Source: Geopseudomonas aromaticivorans
GTDB taxonomy: Bacteria > Pseudomonadota > Gammaproteobacteria > Pseudomonadales > Pseudomonadaceae
Length of the DNA stretch: 64,000 nucleotides
Direction of reading: 5' to 3'
Assembly (NCBI RefSeq): GCF_019097855.1
Contig: NZ_JAHRGL010000001.1
Coordinates: 186,001-250,000, forward strand
Part shown: one piece after another, positions 13,739-23,711 of the stretch
Position numbering within the stretch: position 1 is the first letter of the stretch
How the letters are laid out: each line of letters starts with the position of its first letter
Notes under the pieces: generated by a model
What the model saw: only the letters and a program-made list of their open reading frames with translations
The model's database searches: none
What the model was told of the DNA's origin: nothing
Translations under genes and position numbers: made by a program

Positions 13739-14185
13739 TCAACCGAACAGGCGGGCGAAGAAACCCTTGGGGCGCGGCTTCAGCGTACCTGCCAGGGCGA
13801 CCTTGACGGTTTCGGCGTAGTCGGCGTCATCGCGCTTGATGTGATTGATCAACCAGGCGCGCAGCGTGGTGAGCAAGTGGCGGGACACATCCTCGCCCAG
13901 GTCGAAGCGGTACTGGAAGTCCTCGATCTTGCGGTTGAACAGCTCGTGGACCTTCTTGTGTGCATGGTGGAAGGGGTAGCCGGCCTGCTCCTGCAGATCT
14001 TCCTCGAAGGCGAAGTGCGACATGGTGTACTCCACCAGCTGCTCCAGCACCTCGCCGACTTCCACGCGGTTCTGGTTGTCGATGGCCCGATGCAAGTCAT
14101 TGATGTACTCGACGATGCGCAGGTGCTGGTTGTCGATGACCTCGATGCCGAGTTCCAGGTCGCTGGTCCATTTCATGTAGCTCAT
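13739..14185 (-). CDS. bacteriohemerythrin
   Basis: A 148-aa four-helix oxygen-binding protein with a non-heme di-iron site. Ligand motifs in order are DNQHLRIV (His), SHFAFEE (His and Glu), HHAHKKVHE (His and His) and NHIKRDDAD (His and Asp). The start at 14185 (MSYMKWTSDLELG) is the usual family N-terminus; the open frame continues upstream to 14227. The C-terminus adds a short basic, Phe-rich tail (KPRPKGFFARLFG) not needed for the fold. Roles in oxygen storage or sensing are known for the family. It is monocistronic as far as can be seen. Confidence 0.9.
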   Translation of the reverse strand: MSYMKWTSDLELGIEVIDNQHLRIVEYINDLHRAIDNQNRVEVGEVLEQLVEYTMSHFAFEEDLQEQAGYPFHHAHKKVHELFNRKIEDFQYRFDLGEDVSRHLLTTLRAWLINHIKRDDADYAETVKVALAGTLKPRPKGFFARLFG

Positions 14186-14331
14186 AGGGCCGTCCATGGT
14201 GCAGGTGGATTTCCGGCATTTTGACACTACGAGCCCCTCAAGACCGTAACCGGAGTCAAAAAGCCGGAAAACCGTCCACCCTTATACTGAAGGATTATGC
14301 CCCGCCCTCCCGGGGCGGAATCCCGGCGCCA

Positions 14332-16419
14332 TCAGGGCTTCGCCAGCGCCTCCACCAGCCCGCTGCGCCGCTCCACCTGGCGGCGCACCGCCTCGTCGAA
14401 CACCCCGCCGCGGCTCTCGATCAGGCTGAACCAGTGCCGCGCACGGGTGATGCCGGTATAGACCAGTTCCTTGGTCAGCACCGGGTTGAGGGTGTCGGGC
14501 AGGATCAGCGCGGTGTGGGCGAACTCCGAGCCCTGCGACTTGTGCACGGTCATGGCGAACACCGTCTCCACCGCGCTCAGCCGGCTGGGCAGGATGAAGC
14601 GCAACCCGCCCGAGCCGTCGTTGCGCGGGAACACCACGCGCAGCACCGTCGTTGGCACCTCGCCGGGGCGCTGGGCCGGCTCCGGCAGGCGCAGGGCGAT
14701 GCCGATGTCGCCGTTCATCAGGCCCAGGCTGTAGTCGTTGCGGGTGACCAGCACCGGGCGGCCCTCGTACCAGCCCTGCTCGCCCTCCAGCAGGCCGCGC
14801 TTGTGCAGCGCGCTGGCGATGCGCGGGTTGAGCCCTTCCACGCCCCAGGGGCCCTTGCGCACGGCACAGAGCAACTGGAAGTCGTCGAAGGCCTTGAGTA
14901 CCTGCGCCGCCCAGGTATCCCACTCCGCCGAGCCCGGCGGGCAATCCGCGGCCGGGCGCGACTCGCGCAGCACCTTCAGGTAATGGGCGTAGCCCTGCGG
15001 CTGGCCGGCTGCCGTGGTGGGCAGACCGTCGAGCAGCAGCCGTTCCAGCGCCGCATCCTGCTCGCCGCGCAGGCGCAGCACGTGCAGGTCGGCGCTGCCC
15101 TCGGCGAGGATCGCCCGCGCCAACCCAGCATCGCGGGCGTTCACCGCGCGGGCCAGACGGCCGATGCCGGAACCGCTGCCGAAGCGCCGCGAGTGGCGCA
15201 GCATCACCGTGCGCTGGGCCAGCGGCTGGCGCGCCGCATCGCCCTCCCTCAGAGCCGGGTCGGTCAGGTGCTCGTCGCCGATGTCCTCCAGCCAGGCGCG
15301 GGTCTCGGCGCTGTAGTAGCCGCCCTCGGCATCGCGGCACAGGTCGCCAAGCAGCGCGCCGGCCTCCACCGAGGCCAGCTGGTCCTTGTCGCCGAGCAGG
15401 ATCAGCCGGGCGTGGCGCGGCAGGGCGGCGAGCAGGCAAGCCATCATTTCCAGGTCGATCATTGACGCCTCGTCGACCACCAGCACGTCCAGCGGCAGCG
15501 GGTTGCCGGCGTGGTGGCGGAAGTGGCGGCTGTCCGGCAGGCTGCCGAGCAGCCGGTGCAGGGTGGTGACCTCGCAGGGGATCGCCTGGCGCACGTCCTC
15601 CTCGACCGGCAGCGAGGCAACCTGGGCGCCGATCGACTCGGTCAGCCGCGCGGCTGCCTTGCCGGTAGGCGCGGCGAGACGGATGCGCAGCGGCTGGCCG
15701 GCGGCCAGCGCCGGCTCCTGCAGCAGCGCCAGGAGGCGCACCACCGTGGTGGTCTTGCCGGTGCCGGGGCCGCCCGTGATCAGGCTGAAGCTGCCGCGCG
15801 CGGCCAACGCGCAGGCGAGCTTCTGCCAGTCGGTCAGGCGCTCGCCGTCCAGCACCAGCGGCTCGGGGAACAGCCGGGCCAGGCGTGCGGACAGCTCCGC
15901 CGGCAGCGGCGGCGCGTCGCTCAGCCGCGCGCCGATGGCCGCGGCCACCGCGCGCTCGTAGTTCCAGTAGCGGCGCAGGTACAGGCGCGCGCCGTGCAGC
16001 ACCAGCGGAGCCTCTTCCCCGGAACCATCGAGCACCACCAGGCGGCTGCCGCGCAAGGCCTCCAGCCACTGCGCCAGATCGACGCCGGCGAGGATCTCCG
16101 AGGGCAGCAGGGTGGCACGCGCAGCGTCCTCGCCTTCCGGCGGCAGCGACAGGGCGAAGTCCGGGCTGGCCAGGGTCGCCGCCAGATCCAGGCAGACGTG
16201 GCCGTGGCCGAGCTGGTGGCTGGCCAGCGCGCTGGCGAGCAGCGCCAACGGCGGGCTGGCCTCGTCCAGCTCAGCGAAGAAGCCGGCCAGCGCGCGGTCG
16301 AGGGCGCGCAGCCAGCCCTTGTCGACCCAGGCCTCCAGCAGCGCCAGCAGACTGGCTACATCGTGCAGTTCGGCGGCCGGCGCCGCCTCGCTCATCAGCA
16401 GGGACAGTTGTTCTCTCAT
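14332..16419 (-). CDS. recD: exodeoxyribonuclease V alpha subunit RecD
   Basis: A 695-aa 5'-3' helicase of the RecBCD complex. Walker A GGPGTGKTTT lies near residue 220, LVVDEASMIDLE is the Walker B, and the C-terminal MTVHKSQGSEF and VYTGITRARHW are the UvrD-like motifs V and VI. Its ATG overlaps the recB stop by 4 bases (16416-16419), indicating translational coupling. It is the last gene of a recC-recB-recD unit, about 600 aa in other enterics, so this Pseudomonas form is slightly longer. Confidence 0.96.
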   Translation of the reverse strand: MREQLSLLMSEAAPAAELHDVASLLALLEAWVDKGWLRALDRALAGFFAELDEASPPLALLASALASHQLGHGHVCLDLAATLASPDFALSLPPEGEDAARATLLPSEILAGVDLAQWLEALRGSRLVVLDGSGEEAPLVLHGARLYLRRYWNYERAVAAAIGARLSDAPPLPAELSARLARLFPEPLVLDGERLTDWQKLACALAARGSFSLITGGPGTGKTTTVVRLLALLQEPALAAGQPLRIRLAAPTGKAAARLTESIGAQVASLPVEEDVRQAIPCEVTTLHRLLGSLPDSRHFRHHAGNPLPLDVLVVDEASMIDLEMMACLLAALPRHARLILLGDKDQLASVEAGALLGDLCRDAEGGYYSAETRAWLEDIGDEHLTDPALREGDAARQPLAQRTVMLRHSRRFGSGSGIGRLARAVNARDAGLARAILAEGSADLHVLRLRGEQDAALERLLLDGLPTTAAGQPQGYAHYLKVLRESRPAADCPPGSAEWDTWAAQVLKAFDDFQLLCAVRKGPWGVEGLNPRIASALHKRGLLEGEQGWYEGRPVLVTRNDYSLGLMNGDIGIALRLPEPAQRPGEVPTTVLRVVFPRNDGSGGLRFILPSRLSAVETVFAMTVHKSQGSEFAHTALILPDTLNPVLTKELVYTGITRARHWFSLIESRGGVFDEAVRRQVERRSGLVEALAKP

Positions 16420-19400
16420 GCCACGTCCTCCTCGACGTTACCCTTGAACAGCGCATCCAGCGCCTCGATCAGCTCCCGCGGCGGGCGGGCATGGTGGATG
16501 CCCTGCCCCTCCGCGCGGCTGCCGCGCAGGAACAGATAGAGCGCGCCGCCGATGTGCCGGTCGTAGTCGTAGTCCGGCAGGCGCAATTGCAGCTGGCGGT
16601 GCAGCGCCAGCAGGTAGAGCACGTACTGCAGGTCATAGCGGTGCCCGGTCACCGCCGCGTCCATGGCCTCTGCGGTGTAGGCCGTATCGTCGCCACCCAG
16701 CCAGTTGGACTTGTAGTCGACCACGTAGTAGCGGCCGTCGTGCTCGAACACCAGGTCGATGAAGCCCTTGAACATGCCGTTGAGGGTGTCGCGGCTCAAC
16801 GCCGGGCGCGGCTGGCCGGGCAGCACGTGGCGCTGCACCAGGGCGTCGATGCGGCGCACGTCGACGTTGCGCGCCTCGAACCAGAACTCCAGCTCCGGCT
16901 GGTAGGTAGCCAGCTCGGCCAGCGCCGCCTGGGCGCCCTCGCCCAGCGCCAGCGGCGTGCTCAGCAGCTCCAGCAGCCAGTCGCCCAGGGTTGCGATCCA
17001 CTCGGTCATGCCACGCAGCTGGCAGCGCCGGGCGATCTGGTCGCGCAACCGAGCGGGATCGGCGGCCAGGGCGGCGAAGCCTTCGCGGCCGGCCAGTTCC
17101 AGCAGGCCGTGGAGAAAGGTGCCGGGATTGGGGCCGCGCGGGAAGCGGTGCAGGCTCGGCACGTCACCGGCGCGCAACGGCACGAACACGTTCTCGCGTT
17201 CGTCGTCGCCGGCCTTCTGCGCGGCCGGGCTGTCCGGCGCGGCGTCGTCGAAGCGGCTCGGCGTGGCAGCCTCCTCCGTCTCGCCGGTACGCAGGGCGCT
17301 GTAGGAAGCGATCCACCAGTGCTCGGCAGCCTTGCGCGCCGGGGTGCGCCAGTGCGGCTCGGCCTCGGCGCTCAGTCGCTCCTCGAAGCGCTCATCGCTG
17401 GCTTCCGGCGCCGGCAGCACCACGCTCACCCCCTCTTCGTTCAGCGGTTCGAGCCACTGCGCCAGCGCTTCGCTGCCAGCCAGCGGTGTGCCGCCGCCGA
17501 GCAGGTAGCCCAGCGCCGAACGGTGCAGGCCGGAACTCTTGCCGCGGCCATCCTTGAGATCGGAGATGCCCAGCCAGCAGGCGTGCCGGGCGCGGGTCAG
17601 CGCCACGTAGAGCAGGCGCAGCTCCTCGCCGAGACGCTCGCGGTCGGCGCGCTCGATGGTTGCCTGGTCCGGATTGAGCACCAGCAGACGCCGCTCGCCG
17701 TCGTAGACCTGCAGCGGCTGGCCACCCTCCGCCGCGCGGAAACCGCAGATGAACGGCAGGAACACCAGCGGATACTCGAGGCCCTTGGACTTGTGGATGG
17801 TCACCACGCGCACTAGCGCGGCGTCGCTCTCCAGGCGCAGTACCTGCTCCTCGGCGGCCTGGATCTCGCCGGCCAGCAGCTCGGACAGGTAGCGGATCAG
17901 CGCCTGCTCGCCATCCAGTTCGGCGGCGGCCTGCTGCAGCAGCTCGGCCAGGTGCAAGAGATTGGTCAACGCGCGCTCGCCGTCGTCGCGCACCATCAGG
18001 CGCTGCGGCAGCTCGAAGTCGTGCAGCAGCCGATGCAGCATCGGCAGCACGCCCTGGCGCTGCCAGCGCTGGCGATAGCCACGGAACTGCATGACCCGCC
18101 GCTCCCAGTTGCGCTCGTCCTGGTTGAGCTGCTCCAGCTCCACCAGCTCCAGGCCCAGGCTGCGGGTGGCCAACGCGGCGCGCAGCGGGCGGTCGACGTC
18201 CGGCTCGGCGCAGGCGCGCAGCCACAGCAGCAGGTCGCGCGCTTCTTGGCTGGCGAACACCGAGTCCTTGTCCGACAGGTAGACGCTGCGCACCCCGCGC
18301 CGGGCCAGCTGGCTACGGATCGCCTCGGCCTCCCTGCCGTTGCGCACCAGCACGGCGATATCGCTGGGGCGCAGGGGCTTGAGTTCACCATTCTTGGCAA
18401 AGCCGGCCTGCCCCTGCTGGCCCAGATTGAGCAGGCGGGCGATCTCGCTGGCGGCGCGGGCGGCCATCTCCGCTTGGTAGGCAGTGCCGGACAGCGGCTC
18501 CGGGCTTTCCAGGTGCCAGAGGCTCAGTGCCGCCGGCTGCTCGCCCGCGACCTGCCAGGTTTCCTGGCGACCGCGGGCCTTGACCTCGAGGAACGGCAAC
18601 GGATTGTCCGCCCCTTCGCGGAACAGGAAGGCGCCACGGCCGTCCGCACGCTGCTCGGCCAGCTGGAACACCCGGTTGACCGCATCGACCAGCGCCTGGC
18701 TGGAGCGGAAGTTGGTGTCCAGGTTGGCGTGACGCCCTCCGGTGGCCTGGCGGGCGTGCAGGTAGGTGTGGATGTCAGCACCGCGGAAGGCATAGATCGC
18801 CTGCTTGGGGTCGCCGATCAGGAACAGGCCGGTTTCCCGGTCGTTGGCCTCGATGCGGTAGATGGCGTCGAAGATGCGGTACTGCAGCGGGTCGGTGTCC
18901 TGGAATTCGTCGATCAGCGCCACCGGGAACTGGCCGCGGATCACTTCGGCCAGGCGCGCGCCGTTGTCACCCTGCAGCGCGTCGTCCAGGCGGGTGAGCA
19001 TGTCGTCGAAGCCCATCTCGGCGCGGCGGCGCTTCTCCTGTTCGAAGCGCTGGCGCACCCAGGCGGCGGCGTGGCGCTGCGCCGGCTCGGCGGGGCCGGC
19101 CAGCGCCTGCAGGCGACCTTTCAGGCCGGCCATGGCGTCCAGTGCCGCGTGCTGCGGCGGCTCGCCCTTCTTCCAGGCCTCGGCCAGGCCGTCCGGGGTC
19201 AGGCGGGTGAAGCCGGTGCCGATATCCAGGGCGGCCTCGTCGCCGGCCGCCCACTCGCGCAGCTTGGCGAACCACGGCTGGTAGTAGCGCGCCTGGATCT
19301 TGCGCCCGTCCACCGCCTTGGCCGCCACGGCGGCATCCAGCAGCGCCTCCAGCTCGTCGGCCCAGGCCGCCCAGGGCGCCTTCAGCTCGGCCAGTTCGCG

Positions 19401-20087
19401 GGCCTGCTCGGCCAGCGCGCGTTCCAGCAGCGCGCCCAGCGCCTCGCTCGGCGCGGCACCCGGCTCCCCGAGTAGCGGGCGCAGCTTGTCCTTGAGCAGC
19501 TTGTCCGGGTGCTGCCAGTGATTCATCACCCAGGCCAGCGCCGCACCGTCCAGCGGGTAGCATTGCTGGCGCCAGTAGTCGCGCACCACCTCGGCCATCA
19601 GCTCGCCGTGGTCGGTTTCCAGGGTCTGGGTGAACAGGCTGCCGCTGTCGAAGGCGTGCTCGCGCAGCATGCGCTGGCACCAGCCGTGGATAGTGGAGAC
19701 CGCCGCCTCGTCCATCCACTGCGCAGCGATATCCAGGCGGCGGGCGCAGGCCGGCCACTGCTCCGGCAGAAAATCGCCGCGCAGCTGGCGGAGCAGATCG
19801 TCGCCCGGCTCTTCGTCGCGGAACACTCTGGCCGCCTGTACCAGCCGGGCGCGGATGCGGTCGCGCAGCTCGCGGGTGGCGGCGTCGGTGAAGGTCACCA
19901 CGAGGATTTCCGGCGGCAGCAGCTCGCGGGTGAAGCCGTCCTCGCCGCCGTGGCCGAGCACCAGGCGCAGGTACAGGGCGGAGATGGTGAAGGTCTTGCC
20001 GGTGCCGGCACTGGCCTCGATCAGCCGGCTGCCGTGCAGCGGGAAGCGCAGCGCCAGCGGGCGGTCGTGGTTCGGGGTCTGGCTCAT
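16416..20087 (-). CDS. recB: exodeoxyribonuclease V beta subunit RecB
   Basis: A 1223-aa 3'-5' helicase and nuclease that processes double-strand breaks and degrades linear DNA. It starts MSQTPNHDRPLALRFPLHGS with Walker A EASAGTGKTFT near residue 25. DEFQDTDPLQYRIFDAIY is motif II, and HKSKGLEYPLVFLPF is motif V. The C-terminal nuclease has DLVFEHDGRYYVVDYKSNW, with the metal-binding Asp and DYK. The ATG at 20087 overlaps the recC stop by 4 bases; the open frame runs on upstream to 21116 but that part is only the shadow of recC. Confidence 0.97.
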   Translation of the reverse strand: MSQTPNHDRPLALRFPLHGSRLIEASAGTGKTFTISALYLRLVLGHGGEDGFTRELLPPEILVVTFTDAATRELRDRIRARLVQAARVFRDEEPGDDLLRQLRGDFLPEQWPACARRLDIAAQWMDEAAVSTIHGWCQRMLREHAFDSGSLFTQTLETDHGELMAEVVRDYWRQQCYPLDGAALAWVMNHWQHPDKLLKDKLRPLLGEPGAAPSEALGALLERALAEQARELAELKAPWAAWADELEALLDAAVAAKAVDGRKIQARYYQPWFAKLREWAAGDEAALDIGTGFTRLTPDGLAEAWKKGEPPQHAALDAMAGLKGRLQALAGPAEPAQRHAAAWVRQRFEQEKRRRAEMGFDDMLTRLDDALQGDNGARLAEVIRGQFPVALIDEFQDTDPLQYRIFDAIYRIEANDRETGLFLIGDPKQAIYAFRGADIHTYLHARQATGGRHANLDTNFRSSQALVDAVNRVFQLAEQRADGRGAFLFREGADNPLPFLEVKARGRQETWQVAGEQPAALSLWHLESPEPLSGTAYQAEMAARAASEIARLLNLGQQGQAGFAKNGELKPLRPSDIAVLVRNGREAEAIRSQLARRGVRSVYLSDKDSVFASQEARDLLLWLRACAEPDVDRPLRAALATRSLGLELVELEQLNQDERNWERRVMQFRGYRQRWQRQGVLPMLHRLLHDFELPQRLMVRDDGERALTNLLHLAELLQQAAAELDGEQALIRYLSELLAGEIQAAEEQVLRLESDAALVRVVTIHKSKGLEYPLVFLPFICGFRAAEGGQPLQVYDGERRLLVLNPDQATIERADRERLGEELRLLYVALTRARHACWLGISDLKDGRGKSSGLHRSALGYLLGGGTPLAGSEALAQWLEPLNEEGVSVVLPAPEASDERFEERLSAEAEPHWRTPARKAAEHWWIASYSALRTGETEEAATPSRFDDAAPDSPAAQKAGDDERENVFVPLRAGDVPSLHRFPRGPNPGTFLHGLLELAGREGFAALAADPARLRDQIARRCQLRGMTEWIATLGDWLLELLSTPLALGEGAQAALAELATYQPELEFWFEARNVDVRRIDALVQRHVLPGQPRPALSRDTLNGMFKGFIDLVFEHDGRYYVVDYKSNWLGGDDTAYTAEAMDAAVTGHRYDLQYVLYLLALHRQLQLRLPDYDYDRHIGGALYLFLRGSRAEGQGIHHARPPRELIEALDALFKGNVEEDVA

Positions 20088-23000
20088 GCGCTGGCCTCCT
20101 CCTTGAGTTCGCTGATGTCCGCCTTGAGCAGCGGCTGGTAGAGGTCGTGGCTCCACTGGTAGAACTCGCCGTCGGCGGTCAGCGCCGCGAAATCCGGGAA
20201 CTGGCGGGCCAGGCTGGCGTTCTGCTCGACCTCGCCGGTGCGCTGGTAGCCGCCCTCGTAGGCCTTGCGCGCGGCCTCGGCCGCCTTGTCCCCGTCCTCG
20301 GCCCCCTCTCCTCCAGAGCTGAGCCAGGCGATGGCGGTCTGCAGCGCCATCGGCAGCGGCGCGTTCAGGCCGTCGCGCCAGCCTTCCAGCCAGCGCTGGA
20401 GGATCTGCTGCGCCTCGTCCTGGGCGACCGGCGTGAATTCGAGGCTGACGTCCTCGCCGACCAGCAGGGTGGTCAATTGCAGGCCGCAGGCTGCGGCGGC
20501 GACATGGGCCACCCAGGGCCGCAGCAGGCGGTGCCACTTCAGGCTCTTGTCCTTCTTCAGCTCGCCCGGCTGCAGCTCGATGCGCGCCAGCGCCTCGTCG
20601 CCGCGACTGCGCAGGCCACCGAGCCAGCCGTCCAGCTCGACGCCGGCATGGGCGAACTGCAATTGCCTGGGTGACTCCAGCCGGTGCGGCCACAGCGCGT
20701 ACAGCGCCTGGTAGCGCTGCATCTGCGCCGGCAGCGGCGCCAGCACCTGCTCGCGCAGGCGCTCCCCGAAACCGGCCAACGGCAGCTGGCCGCTGCGCTG
20801 CAGGCGCAGGGCGGTGGCCTGCAGCGCCGGCTCGACCTGCTCGGCCCCCTCCTCCAACGCCAGGGTGGCGGCACCGAGCAGTTCCTGGCGCAGCTGATAC
20901 AGCTGCAGGCCGTCGAGGCCGAAGGGTTCCTCGTCGAGCTGGGCCTGCGCCTCCTCGTCGAGGTGCACCTTGAGGCGCTGGGTGAAGAAGTGCTTGACCG
21001 GATCGCGCAGGAAATTCTGCAGGGTCTCCAGCGCCAGCGGGGCGTCGGCCTTGAACTCCGGCAGCGTCTGTTCGGCCGCGCCGGCCGCCGCGGCCTGCCG
21101 GTGCAGCTCGGCCCACTCGCGGGCGTAGCTGAACAGCTCGCTACCGCCGGCGAAATAGCGGCGGCTGAACGGCTGCAGCGGGTGCTCGGTGGTCAGCGCG
21201 TGCAACAGGTCGCCACCGCCGGCCAGGCTCCAGCCGCTGCCGAGATGGTCGCGCAGCTGGCCGACCAGCACCGAGGCCGGCCGCTCGCTGTTGTCGCGGA
21301 TGCTGCGGCCCACCCAGCTCACATAGAGCTGCTCCCGGGCGGCGAGCAGCGCCTCCAGCAGCAGGTAGCGGTCGTCCTCGCGGCGCGAGCGGTCGCCGGG
21401 GCGGTAGTCGCCGGCCATCAGGTCGAAGTCCAGCGGGGTCACGCTGCGCGGGTAGTCGCCGTCGTTCATGCCGAGCAGGCAGACAATGCGGAACGGGATG
21501 GCGCGCATCGGCATCAGGGTGCAGAAGTTCACCGCGCCGGCGAGGAAGCGCTGGCTCAGGCGGCCCTGGTCCAGCGCGCCGAGCCAGGCCTCGCGCACCA
21601 CGGTGAGCGGCAGTTCCTCGTCGAGATGGACGCCAGCACACAGCTCCAGCCAGCCATCCAGCGCCTCGCCCAGCTGGCCGAGCAGGGTCTCGTCGCGCTC
21701 GTTCTGCGCGACGAAGAAATCGGCGAGCAGCGCGCGCAAGGTGTCGCCCCACTGCTGCGGCGTGGCCGGCTGAGACAGACGCCGATGCAGGGTGTCGAGG
21801 GCATCCAGCAGCTTGACCAGCGGGCCGATCAGCGCGGCATCCAGCCCGCCGATCTCGTCAAAAGGCTCGATCTCGCCATAGGCGGCGCCGCTGCCCACCG
21901 CGTAGCCGAGCAGCATGCGGCGCAGGCCGAAGCGCCAGGTGTTCTGCTCCAGGCCGTCCGGCAGGCCCAGCGCGGCGCGGCGCTCGGCGTCCAGGCCCCA
22001 GCGGATGCCGGCGCCCTCGATCCAGCGGTGCAGGGTCGGCAGCTCGCTCTCGTCGATATTGAAGCGCGCGCGCAGCGCCGGCACGTCGAGCAGGTCGAGC
22101 ACCTCGCTGACGGTCAGCCGGCCTTCCGGCAATTTCAGCAGGTGCTCGACGGCGATCAGCAGCGGCTCGCAGCCGCGCTGGCCCTGGTCGGCCAGGGTGA
22201 AGGGGATGTAGCGGGCGTCGTCCTGGGCGTACTGGCCGAACACCGCCTGGATGTGCGGGGCGTAGGCGTTGACGTCCGGCACCATGACGATGATCTCGCG
22301 CGGACGCAGGCTGGGGTCGGCGGAAAAGCGCGCCAGCAGCTGGTCGTGGAGGATCTCCACCTCGCGCTGCGCGCTGTGGGCGACATGGAAGCGCAGCGAC
22401 TGGTCCTGCGCCGGATAGAACGGCGGCCAGTGCTCGCGGGTTTCCGCCAGCGGGCGCAGCTCGAGGATGTCGTCCTGCAACTGGCCGAGCAGGTGGGCGG
22501 TGTCGCCCTCGCCGAACAGGTCGATGCGCTGATTGATCGCGGCGAAGCGCTCGCGGTAGTGCTCGGGGTCGTCGTGCTGGTCGAGCAGGTTGATGTAGTC
22601 GCGGCCCTGCTTGCCCCAGGCGGCCAGCAGCGGATGGGCGTGCTGGTGCAGTTCGTCGGCGGACAGGCCCGGCAGCATGCCGCCCTTGCGCTGCTGGCGG
22701 CGGTACTGGTGGCGCAGCAGGTCCTGGTCGGGAACGATGTCGCCCCAGTGGTGGCGGCAGGGGTTATGCACGCAGAGCAGCACCTGGCTGAAGCGCGCCA
22801 AGGCGGCCAGCGCCTCGACCATCTGCGCCGGCAGCGAGGAGATACCGAACACGATCACCCGACGCGGCAGGCCGCGCGGCGCCTCTTCCACATTGCGCAA
22901 GTGCTCGACGAAGCGCGGGTGCACGCCGGCGCGACTCTCGCCCAGCTGCTCGCGGCCGACGTCGTCCAGCAGCGCGCGCCACAGCGCCGGCTGCCAGCGC

Positions 23001-23542
23001 ACCGCCTCGTCCAGCGGCTTGGCGCCGTTGCGCGAAGTGCGCAGCTGATCCAGCCCGGCGGCCCAATCGGCCAGCCAGTCGGCGCGGTACACCTGGTACT
23101 GGTCGAACAGGTCGGCCAGGCGCTCGGCCAGCTGGTGGCGCTTGCGCAGATCATTGTCGTCGGCGAGGAAGCGGCGCAGCGGGGCGAACGTCTCGCCTCC
23201 CAGCAGTCCTGGCAGCAGGCGCATCAGCCGCCAAGTCAGCGGCGCCTTGTCCAGCGGCGACTCCAGCGGAATGCTGTCACTGCCCAGCACGGCGCGGTAG
23301 GTCTGCCAGAGGAAGCGCGCCGGCAGTTCGACCTGGATCGCCGCGGCGATGCCGCAGCTGTCCTGGGCGGCCAGCGCCAGCTTCAGCCACTGGGCGATGC
23401 CGTTGCTCTGCACCAGCACCACCTCGTTCTCCAGCGGCGCCAGCGGATGGCGCTGCATCCACGCCACCGCCAGCTCGCGCAGCTCCTCCAGGCGGTTGCC
23501 GTGCACCACCATCAGCCCCGGCGTCAGCTCGTTGCCCTGCAT
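20084..23542 (-). CDS. recC: exodeoxyribonuclease V gamma subunit RecC
   Basis: A 1152-aa subunit that holds the complex together and recognises Chi. It begins MQGNELTPGLMVVHGNRLEE and has the RecC-typical VQSNGIAQWLKLALA and PARFLWQTYRAVLG. The inactive nuclease-like C-terminal region (LKWHRLLRPWVAHVAA) is present. It is the first gene of recCBD with 4-base overlaps at both junctions. Immediately upstream the sequence turns AT-rich, where the dgt island begins. No LexA box was seen. Confidence 0.96.
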   Translation of the reverse strand: MQGNELTPGLMVVHGNRLEELRELAVAWMQRHPLAPLENEVVLVQSNGIAQWLKLALAAQDSCGIAAAIQVELPARFLWQTYRAVLGSDSIPLESPLDKAPLTWRLMRLLPGLLGGETFAPLRRFLADDNDLRKRHQLAERLADLFDQYQVYRADWLADWAAGLDQLRTSRNGAKPLDEAVRWQPALWRALLDDVGREQLGESRAGVHPRFVEHLRNVEEAPRGLPRRVIVFGISSLPAQMVEALAALARFSQVLLCVHNPCRHHWGDIVPDQDLLRHQYRRQQRKGGMLPGLSADELHQHAHPLLAAWGKQGRDYINLLDQHDDPEHYRERFAAINQRIDLFGEGDTAHLLGQLQDDILELRPLAETREHWPPFYPAQDQSLRFHVAHSAQREVEILHDQLLARFSADPSLRPREIIVMVPDVNAYAPHIQAVFGQYAQDDARYIPFTLADQGQRGCEPLLIAVEHLLKLPEGRLTVSEVLDLLDVPALRARFNIDESELPTLHRWIEGAGIRWGLDAERRAALGLPDGLEQNTWRFGLRRMLLGYAVGSGAAYGEIEPFDEIGGLDAALIGPLVKLLDALDTLHRRLSQPATPQQWGDTLRALLADFFVAQNERDETLLGQLGEALDGWLELCAGVHLDEELPLTVVREAWLGALDQGRLSQRFLAGAVNFCTLMPMRAIPFRIVCLLGMNDGDYPRSVTPLDFDLMAGDYRPGDRSRREDDRYLLLEALLAAREQLYVSWVGRSIRDNSERPASVLVGQLRDHLGSGWSLAGGGDLLHALTTEHPLQPFSRRYFAGGSELFSYAREWAELHRQAAAAGAAEQTLPEFKADAPLALETLQNFLRDPVKHFFTQRLKVHLDEEAQAQLDEEPFGLDGLQLYQLRQELLGAATLALEEGAEQVEPALQATALRLQRSGQLPLAGFGERLREQVLAPLPAQMQRYQALYALWPHRLESPRQLQFAHAGVELDGWLGGLRSRGDEALARIELQPGELKKDKSLKWHRLLRPWVAHVAAAACGLQLTTLLVGEDVSLEFTPVAQDEAQQILQRWLEGWRDGLNAPLPMALQTAIAWLSSGGEGAEDGDKAAEAARKAYEGGYQRTGEVEQNASLARQFPDFAALTADGEFYQWSHDLYQPLLKADISELKEEASA

Positions 23543-23711
23543 GTCTCGCTCCCTTCACCGACAGAGCGCACATTGTGCCACCGGGGTGCGACAAAGGGTG
23601 TCGCGGCGGAGCTCCAGCTCGACACAAGGCGTGTGAATATCATCGCAAATGGACACACCAACAGCATTTGGGTATTTTCCGGCATTCAGATCAACTAGGA
23701 CGCTCCAAACA

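Noticed and set aside
20087-21116. Upstream extension of the recB frame
   Set aside because: The extension is Gly/Arg/Ala-rich shadow sequence of recC; RecB starts at 20087 with a 4-base overlap to the recC stop.
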